The notes under the pieces were generated by a model. That model was not told the origin of the DNA. It saw nothing but the letters and a program-made list of their open reading frames with translations, and ran no database searches. Shown here piece after piece: positions 56,780-64,000 of a stretch of DNA of 64,000 bases; the first letter of the stretch is position 1, and each line of letters begins with the position of its first letter. Source of the stretch: Arion vulgaris (Eukaryota > Mollusca > Gastropoda > Stylommatophora > Arionidae). The position numbers and the translations under genes were made by a program. Location of the stretch: assembly GCA_020796225.1 (NCBI GenBank), contig CM036753.1, positions 3,968,001 through 4,032,000 on the forward strand. Direction: 5' to 3'.

Positions 56780-57380
56780 AATGGTTATCTTCAGTCTATC
56801 CTGATAGTTTTGATATATAGTTTCTTTATAATCTATTCTAATAGCCTATGTATATAGTTTCTCTATACTCTATTGTAATAGCTTAGTTTCTCTATACTCT
56901 ATTGTAATAACTTCTGTATATAGTTTTTCTACAATCTATTGTAATAACTTCTGTATATAGTTTCTCTATACTCTATTGCAATAGCTTCTGCATATAGTTT
57001 CTCTATACTCTATTGTAATAGCTTCTGTATATAGTTTTTCTACAATCTATTCTAATAGCTTCTGTATATAGATTCTCTATACTCTATTGTAATAGCTTCT
57101 GTATATAGTTTTTCTACAATCTATTCTAATAGCTTCTGTATATAGTTTCTCTATAATCTATTGTAATATCTTTGGTACATAATTTTCTACAGTCTATTTC
57201 AAAAGCTTTTGTAAATAGCTTCTCTGCAGTCCATCAAAATAGCTTTTTATACATAGCTTCAGTCTATCATAACAACTTTTGTATATAATTTTCTACTGTC
57301 TATCCTAATAGTTTTGATATATAATTTAAATGTAGTCTATCCTAACAGCTTTTGTATAGAGTTTCACTAAATTCTATGCT
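56780..57380. repeat. 37 bp minisatellite with decayed edges
   Basis: TTTCTCTATACTCTATTGTA, ATAGCTTCTGTATATAG. About eight clear units at 56820-57170 and more diverged ones on both sides (AGTCTATCCTAACAGCTTTT). Confidence 0.9.
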
Positions 57381-57734
57381 AAAAACTCAGTTCTTTACAA
57401 GCATGAAGCAACAGACGACGGCTGACTATAATTGACGTGATTTGAATCTCACCATGTACATCTGATTGCCACTTAAAGCATTATGTCATGATGAAATGAT
57501 GTCCTTTGGGTTCAGTTGTCTACTGGAGATGTGACGTCCAGACAACTGTCTGACAGTTCATGGCCATAAAGTGGCAATATTGAGAATGGAATGGAAGCAA
57601 ACATATAACATATATCCCATGTGATTGTCAGCTCATGTTGGCTTAGTCATATTTTTCTGCAATGATGCAGAAGCGATTGTTGTCCCTAAGTGTAGTGTAC
57701 ATCAAATAAGTAAACAAATATATACACCCTGTTT
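57381..57734. other. No gene recognised
   Basis: Nothing recognised. Confidence 0.35.
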
Positions 57735-57990
57735 TTATACCATGAGGTATAGTGAAGGACTTTGGTGTTCGGCCCGTATTATTTATTGACTATCAGTAGA
57801 CCATGTGTAATGTAAGCAACATCACACAGGTCATCTTTACTTAATATGTGTTTTCTGGTACACAACAAAAGTTGGATCGATCTGAGAACTATTGCAGTCG
57901 GAAACACATTTCTAATCCGAACCACTTCCCTAAGAAGTCAGTGCACTAACCACTATGTTATGCCATCTCTCTCCTCTCTCTCTCTCTCTT
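57735..57990 (-). mobile_element. SINE-A, near full length, diverged
   Basis: The complement runs from the head GGCATAACATAGTGGTTAGT (A box), with GTGGTTCGGATT at the B-box position, to a 3' end that complements ACCATGAGGTATAGTGAAGG. A (TC)n tract follows at 57966-57990. Confidence 0.6.
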
Positions 57991-58309
57991 CATATGGTGT
58001 TAGAAGTGGTATAGTAGTGTACATACCTTTGATAAATTGAGTTATCTGTGAATTTTAAACGTAATCCCTACATCAGACAGAATATTGACTGTTCTAATGT
58101 TAGAAGGCTGATCTGCAAATCATAGATTCACTAAGCAAATTCCCCACCACTAGATTGTCTGCCAAGTTCTACTATACTCTAAGAATGTATACAAATATTC
58201 AAGATAAAATGGTCATCAAATATTGATTCACTGCTTATTTACAACAGATGGTCTTCATCACAAAGTCTGGTTGTCATATGTTTACATCTTTATTTTTAGT
58301 CAGTGTCAG

Positions 58310-58515
58310 TATTGCAGTGGGATGCAAAGGGTTCAAGAAAGAGAGGTCGACCCAAGGAGACCCTGAAACGAACTTTGCTGAGAGAGGCAGGAAATATCGG
58401 TCTCAGTTCCATGGAGGTAATTGAGCGAGTTGCCCAGGATAGAGCGGTATGGAGAAATTACTTGTAGGCCCCATGTAACGTATAATGGTACGAGAGGAAT
58501 TATTATTATTATCAG
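58310..58515 (+). mobile_element. LINE-D 3' end
   Basis: GGATGCAAAGGGTTCAAGAA, GACCCTGAAACGAACTTTGC, TTGCCCAGGATAGAGCGGTA, then GTACGAGAGGAATTATTATT as the tail. Truncated to the last ~200 bp. Confidence 0.75.
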
Positions 58516-60230
58516 TCTAGCTTCTCACCAACAGAAAATATACACATATGCCCAGTAGACAAGAAGTTGTTCATATTGTATAGCAGTGGTAATGTACACA
58601 ATGAAATCCCTACTTTATAGCACCACTACTAAGCGGTACTGAGCATTGTTTCAGATCTGATCGGTCATATGAAGACACAGAGCTTGAGTTCTATGACGAT
58701 GCAGTATGACTACCTTATCGACAAAACTGTAATAGATGTCAGACGATGTGTCTCAACCTGTCTGTAAATACGCACAAAACTGATAAAGATGCAGTCTTGA
58801 GTAAGAAAATATTCTTGCAAAAATTATAATATAACTTCCTCAGCGATGATAACAAGTCTATGATTGTGTTGCTTCACCTCAAGTTGTTCATGTCAGCTTC
58901 ACTCTCATGTGTGTTGCACAAGGTTGTCTCATATGGTTGAGTAGTTCATCTTCACCTCTCACAATGTGTTGTTCATGCTTCTCTAGATGTGTTGCTCATG
59001 CTTCACCTCTCAGATGTGTGTGGTCATGCTTCATCTCGGTGTATGGAGGTGCATGTAAAGTAATTCTAGAACACAAACTCTCAGGGTGGGTATTAAATCG
59101 AAGTTAGAGATATCGTGTTTTGTCTTATGCTAGCATCCCGTTTACATGCGCCATAAATGCAACTGATTCTCAACTATGCAGTCTTTCTTCGCGTTACAGT
59201 GAGACATTTGACATATTGGATTCCAGTACATGTTTCGTACAGAAGATGCTGGTTTATTGTGTACTGTGTTTTTGCCGAAAAAATATGTAATTCAATGTCT
59301 AGCGAGTAAGATCGATATGCCATACAACAAATTGTTCAATCTCACAAGTAAGAAGATTATTGATTACAAATCATGAAATTGTCAATTCACATCTGAAGTG
59401 AGACCAGATATTAACTCAAATAGACAATGTTTAAATCTAGAAGTGGATGATATTGCCAGTACAAATAGAAATTGTTCAATTCACTTTGAAGTGAGACCAG
59501 ATTATTGATTACAAAAGTTGTTCATATCTCTACTAAAGTGAGATCAGATTATTGACTACACAAAGCAACTGTCAAATTCTCTTCAGAAAAGTCAACATTG
59601 TTCTTAATTCGATTATTCTCAAACAAAATTAATTTGACTACATTTGCATTATATCGCAGACCAAACTTTTAAATTTTCCAAACCCAGCATTATATCGGCA
59701 CATCCTTAAACGCTCATATATTGTTTCAAATTGCCCAGCATTAACTCTAGAGTTTTTCAAGCCTTAGAAAAACGTTTCATTTACTGACATCGTTCACCAC
59801 TTACCATATTCACCCTTTTTTCTCTGGCTGTATCAAACAGCACATTCAGTCAACATAAATCGCTGTTCCATTCAGTTCTGACAACCAACATCCTGTAACT
59901 GACAAAGTCAACAGAAAAGTGACTTAATTGAATCGTGACAATTATGCTTCTCATGATTGAACGAATAATGTTAAAGGATTTTTTATTTATCTTTGTCACA
60001 GAGAAAATCTAATCCAAGTACTACTTATCCATGTCAACTATGACAAATGACAGAATGTCACAAATAGAACAAATTGAGCTATTCATCTGGGAATTAGAGC
60101 AGATTTGTATTGCCTCAGATTTACACACAGCGAATGGACTAATTGATATAATTTACAATGTTAAGATCCAATATAGTTTAGATGATATAGTTCTGGTCTT
60201 AAAGTTAGTATTCTCATGTAGAGGCACTGG
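58516..60230. other. No gene recognised; weak repeats
   Basis: Bases 58870-59040 hold degenerate CTTCACCTCTCABATGTGTT modules. Bases 59330-59560 hold degenerate ~60 bp modules with GAAGTGAGACCAGATTATTG. A 68-codon frame at 60031-60237 has no recognisable family and runs into a SINE tail. Confidence 0.45.
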
Positions 60231-60234
60231 GAGG

Positions 60235-60330
60235 TAACAGTGGACTATGTGACCAAACCACTCACCGTGCGCCGAAGGTCAGAGAAAAATTGTGGTACAA
60301 ACACATTCATGACTTTTCGAGTTTCAATTT
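60235..60330 (+). mobile_element. SINE-A 3' fragment
   Basis: GACCAAACCACTCACCGTGC then GCCGAAGGTCAGAGAAAAAT corresponds to the CATCGTGTGCCGACGGTCAA block of SINE-A. Confidence 0.5.
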
Positions 60331-60439
60331 AAATTTGCTTGGTGCAGACCATTAGTGACCCTTCTTAGATCACTTTACTCTCAAATATAATTTATGTAAA
60401 CGAAATAGAACTTTACTTTCCACAGTACAATGTATTGAA

Positions 60440-60750
60440 TTGTTTTAGAAGTTCAGGTTCAATACGAATTGTGTGTGTTTAACAAACCACAAGGAATGAA
60501 GTGGTTTGGCCACTTAATAAGAATGCGTCCATACTCCACAATATACAAAGTCTTCTACAACAGAACATCGGGAAAGAAGGCAAGAGGAAGACCACGAAAA
60601 AGATGGTTAGATGGCATAACAGAATCCTGTGAAAGAGCAAAAATAACAATCACCCAAGCCACCAGAACAGCGCAAGACAAAAACAGAAAATCATGCAACT
60701 GGGCAACAACCAGGTAGCAGTGTGACGACACAAGAAGAAGAAGAAGAACC
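60440..60750 (+). mobile_element. LINE 3' fragment
   Basis: It reads QGMKWFGHLIRMRPYSTIYK, then GKKARGRPRKRWLDGITESC and a terminal segment with a stop, followed by an (AAG)n-like tail at 60729-60747. This is the C-terminus of an ORF2 after the RT. Confidence 0.65.
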
Positions 60751-60879
60751 TTCCACCGCTTAAATAGGTGAGCTTGGGAACTGCATTGTGTAGATTTGGA
60801 CTTCGGAATTCTATGTTTTTATTTTAAATAAAAAATGAAATTAAGTACATGCGCAGGCGTACACAGTATGTACAGATTG

Positions 60880-60905
60880 TTGTTGTTGTTGTTGTTAGTT
60901 GGTGG
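60880..60905. repeat. (TTG)n microsatellite
   Basis: A short TTG run, followed by GGCCGAGGCACGTCCCTTTC, which looks like part of a dispersed repeat. Confidence 0.6.
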
Positions 60906-61012
60906 GTTAAGCCTCTATGTGGCCGAGGCACGTCCCTTTCAACCTAAGACCTATGTCTTTTTGGTTATATCTAGGTACAGATAAGACATATCTTGGTTTA
61001 TATATTTGTCAG

Positions 61013-61122
61013 GATATGCTGAGAAGAGATGTACAGAAGACGGCAGATGGTTTTCCTTTGCAAACACCAGCAGAGAACAAATGAATGAGTGGACGGACTA
61101 CACAAAATGTCTGGATAAAGCT
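61013..61122 (+). CDS. Class B1 GPCR hormone-receptor domain, exon B
   Basis: A 110 nt exon with acceptor TATATTTGTCAG and donor GTAAGT. It enters in phase 1, fitting exon A (the split codon gives Arg), and leaves in phase 0. It encodes YAEKRCTEDGRWFSFANTS then NEWTDYTKCLDKA: the C-x3-DG-x-W and W-x-x-Y-x-x-C motifs that close the HRM domain, with the last two of its conserved cysteines and an N-glycosylation sequon (NTS). The first transmembrane helix should lie in a later exon outside the window. Joined to exon A, the order and spacing of Cys and Trp residues fit a complete HRM. Confidence 0.85.
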
Positions 61123-61199
61123 GTAAGTATAATTATCTATTAGCAAAGAGTAAATCTTGAAATCATTGTTCTTGTGACAATGTCTATTTTAGTTTGAAC

Positions 61200-61745
61200 A
61201 ATAAATTGTAACTAACTCAGATCAAATTAATACAGTAGAGAAAACATCATTCCTGAAGATGAGAAGCATTATCTGCAACAAGTCCTTGTCAATCCCGATC
61301 AGTATGCGAGTTATCCAGTGCTACATAAAACCAATACTGACATATGGATGCGAGGCATGGACAGTGAGCACACAGATCGAAAAATCTCTGAGGGCCACAG
61401 AAATGTGGTTTTATAGAAGAATGATGAGAATCCCATGGACTGCTAAAATGACTAATGTTGAGGTGTTGAATGAGATCAAGACACAGAGAAAGCTTATCAT
61501 CAATATAAGAAAGAGGCAGTCATCATTTTTCGGGCATGTGATGAGGAGGGGAGCATTAGAACACATTGTGACAACCGGTAAAATCGAGGGTAGACGAAAC
61601 AGGGGAAGACAGAGATAGAAAATTTTGGATAGCCTGACTTCATGGCACGGTAGAGTGTCAACATCTGACTTGATAGCAAACACCAACGACAGAGATTTGT
61701 GGAGATCCATGATCGCCTACGCCAGCCGGCGCGGAACCTGATGAT
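61200..61745 (+). pseudogene. RTE-like LINE RT C-terminus
   Basis: A plus frame reads KPILTYGCEAWTVSTQIEKS, RATEMWFYRRMMRIPWTAKM, then FFGHVMRRGALEHIVTTGKI and EGRRNRGRQR, ending in a stop at 61618. The family sequence continues beyond it (ILDSLTSWHGRVSTSDLI, RDLWRSMIAYASRRGT) to TGATGATGATGA at 61740. The stop replaces a conserved Gln or Arg position. The RT palm is missing. The best kept LINE piece in the window. Confidence 0.8.
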
Positions 61746-61799
61746 GATGAGAGAAATCCATGACGATCAAGATTAGGAGGGAAAATGGCGGTGCATTTT

Positions 61800-62230
61800 G
61801 ACTAAAAAGATATATAGACGTTTGCGTGTATATGACTGCAGTTTGACTAAAAGTGTACAGAGGAGTTTGCGTGTATATGACTGTAGTTTGACTAAAAGTG
61901 TACAGAGAGTTTGGTGATATGACTGCAGTTTGACTAAAAGTGTACAGGGAGTTTGCTGTATATGACTGTAGTTTGACTAAAAGTGTACAGAGGAGTTTGC
62001 GTGTATATGACTGCAGTTTGACTGAAAGTGTACAGAGGAGTTTGCATGCATATGACTGCAGTTTGACTAAAAGTGTACAGAGGAGTTTGCATGCATATGA
62101 CTGCAGTTTGACTAAAAGTGTACAGAGGAGTTTGCATGCATATGACTGCAGTTTGACTAAAAGTGTACAGAGGAGTTTGCATGCATATGACTGCAGTTTG
62201 ACTAAAAGTGTACAGAGGAGTTGGTTTAGC
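61800..62230. repeat. 45 bp minisatellite, ~9 units
   Basis: TTTGCATGCATATGACTGCA, GTTTGACTAAAAGTGTACAG, AGGAG. Left units have GCGTGTATATG instead of GCATGCATATG, and two are shortened. Long frames on both strands are artefacts. Confidence 0.95.
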
Positions 62231-62344
62231 AATATGCATGACTGCACGTTTTCCATGTTCTGTCCCTCCACTTGGTAATAACTTGCTTAATTTCTTGCGT
62301 TCATGATGTGAAATATGCACGAAGTATCATTTCAGATCGCTGAT

Positions 62345-63415
62345 TAAACCATATCTCAATACTGTAAATGTTATAATAGTGACGTAGTATTATTTCTCTG
62401 TCGCTGGTTCAACCATATCTCATGAACTTCAAATGTTATAATAGTGACGTAAGTATATTTCTGTCGCTGTTCAACCATATCTCATACACTTCAAATGTTA
62501 TAATAGTGACGTAAGTAATATTTCTCTGTCGCTGGTTCAACCATATCTTATACACTTCAAATGTTATAATAGTGACGTATATATTTCTCTGTCGCTGGTT
62601 CAACCAGATCTCATACACTTCAAATGTTATAATAGTGACGTGAGTATTATTTCTCTGTCGCTGGTTAAACCAGATCTCATACACTGTAAATGTTATAATA
62701 GTGACGGAGTAATATTTCTCGTCGCTGGTTAACCAGATCTCATACACTGTAAATGTTATAATAGTGACGTGAGTATTATTTCTCTGTCGCTGGTTCAACC
62801 ATATCTCATACACTTCAAATGTTATAATAGTGACGTATATATTCTCTGTCGCTGGTTAAACCAGATCTCATACACTGTAAATGTTATAATAGTGATGTAA
62901 GTAATATTTCTCTGTCGCTGGTTCAACCATATCTCATACACTTCAAATGTTATAATAGTGACGTAAGTAATATTTCTCTGTCGCTCGTTCAACCATATCT
63001 CATACACTTCAAATGTTATAATAGTGACGTAAGTAATATTTCTCTGTCGCTGGTTCAACCATATCTCATACACTTCAAATGTTATAATAGTGACGTAAGT
63101 AATATTTCTCGTCGCTCGTTCAACCATATCTATACACTTCAAATGTTATAATAGTGACGTAGTAATATTCTCTGTCGCTGTTCAACCATATCTCATACAC
63201 TTCAAATGTTATAATAGTGACGTAAGTAATATTTCTCTGTCGCTGGTTCAACCATATCTCATACACTTCAAATGTTATAATAGTGACGTAAGTAATATTT
63301 CTCTGTCGCTCGTTCAACCATATCTTATACACTGCAAATGTTATAATAGTGACGTAATAGTTCTCTGTCGCTCGTTCAACCATATCTTATACACTGCAAA
63401 TGTTATAATAGTGAG
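62345..63415. repeat. ~66 bp satellite, ~17 units
   Basis: CAAATGTTATAATAGTGACG, TAAGTAATATTTCTCTGTCG, CTGGTTCAACCATATCTCAT, ACACTT. Many units lack single bases. Most carry GACGTAAGT or GACGTGAGT. Confidence 0.95.
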
Positions 63416-63469
63416 GGCAGTGTCATTTCTCTATTTTCAGTGTGATTTCTTTCTTCTTCTTCCAATGTT

Positions 63470-63625
63470 TTCAAACATAAACTTGTACACTTGTAAGTAG
63501 CATAAACTTGTACACTTGTAAGTAGCATAAACTTGTACACTTGTAAGTAGCATAAACTTGTACACTTGTAAGTAGCATAAACTTGTACACTTGTAAGTAA
63601 CATAAACTTGTACACTTGTAAGTAG
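63470..63625. repeat. 24-25 bp minisatellite, 6 units
   Basis: CATAAACTTGTACACTTGTA, AGTAG repeated with almost no divergence. Confidence 0.95.
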
Positions 63626-63629
63626 TAAC

Positions 63630-64000
63630 TGGTCAAAAAAAGTCTCCGTATAACTTGTCTCAGATTGACATCAGAGTTGGTCATGTATTTTTCCTATGTT
63701 CATTGCGTCTTGGAAACTTGCAGAATGTGTGTCTCTGTCAACTTGTTGGTGCCATGTTTGCATACGTCAGTATAATATATCGTTTACTTGTTCAACAGAT
63801 GGTTTCTCAGTCTATTATGCCCAGATCGTAGCGGACAGATGACAACCTGTTCTTTATTCTGTTTGTAGATGACATTTTATTTCTGTTGACCTGGGTGATC
63901 TCTTCCTCATTTGTTCCTATAAGCCATTTGTATCCGTGCTTTCATTTTCTCATATGTCATACTGGTGTCTGTCTGGGGTAACTTGCCGCCTGACTTTTGC
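63630..64000. other. No gene recognised
   Basis: T-rich sequence up to the window edge, presumably intron of the receptor gene. No further receptor exon was recognised. Confidence 0.35.

Noticed and set aside
60031..60237. 68-codon plus frame starting MSTMTNDRMSQ
   Set aside because: No recognisable family; it ends in a SINE-A tail and is single.
61717..63383. Several 87-184 codon frames on both strands
   Set aside because: They lie in the 45 and 66 bp arrays and overlap each other in different frames.
63780..63900. Further receptor exon after TTGTTCAACAG
   Set aside because: The frame closes after 14 residues and does not resemble a transmembrane helix of a class B receptor.

Overview
The window looks like intron-rich, repeat-dense invertebrate nuclear DNA. 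A mollusc, perhaps a gastropod, is the best guess, from the mix of RTE-like LINEs, RNase H-bearing LINEs, Penelope-like elements and several tRNA-headed SINE families. That assignment is inference, because no marker gene is present. There is no long open host gene. Almost every long open frame lies inside a tandem array or a decayed transposon.

Host gene: two short exons on the + strand (37975-38166 and 61013-61122) encode the two halves of a hormone-receptor (HRM) domain, the extracellular domain of class B1 (secretin/calcitonin/PDF-like) neuropeptide GPCRs. Both have AG acceptors and GTAAGT donors, their phases match (phase 1 at the shared junction), and a 22.8 kb intron separates them. A third, weaker candidate exon lies at 24250-24501. 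The seven-helix part would lie beyond the right edge. If the weak exon is real, most of the window from 24 kb onward is intron of this receptor.

Mobile DNA: (i) a mariner (17644-19052) whose 5' part is replaced by a ~413 bp inverted copy of its own 3' end; (ii) a hAT (29677-32485) with a perfect 8 bp target duplication and a tandemly duplicated left end; (iii) a Penelope-like GIY-YIG relic (34369-35176) with a 10 bp target duplication; (iv) a Tc1/mariner-superfamily element with DD83E spacing (35193-37376), resembling the DD82E/Sailor type, with its second catalytic Asp changed to Asn; (v) a second hAT relic (48807-50583); (vi) a palindromic TTAA-flanked MITE (6222-6867); (vii) many 5'-truncated LINE pieces and at least three tRNA-headed SINE families, called A, B and C here. 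Nested insertions can be resolved to the base at 399-891 and 11559-12051.

Tandem repeats: more than twenty minisatellite arrays with units of 12 to ~80 bp fill much of the sequence. Notable ones are a higher-order array of exactly 4 x 74 = 296 bp (44092-45122), a 50 bp array grown inside a SINE (54190-55520), and sense-strand arrays carrying intact splice-signal words: TACTAAC at 51697-52780 and GTAAGT at 62345-63415 and 63470-63630.

Layout: 1-17 kb LINE/SINE mosaic with small arrays; 17-19 kb mariner; 20-27 kb arrays and the candidate exon; 27-37 kb DNA transposons and the Penelope relic; 38-61 kb large HRM intron packed with arrays and SINEs; 61-64 kb second HRM exon, a LINE and three arrays.
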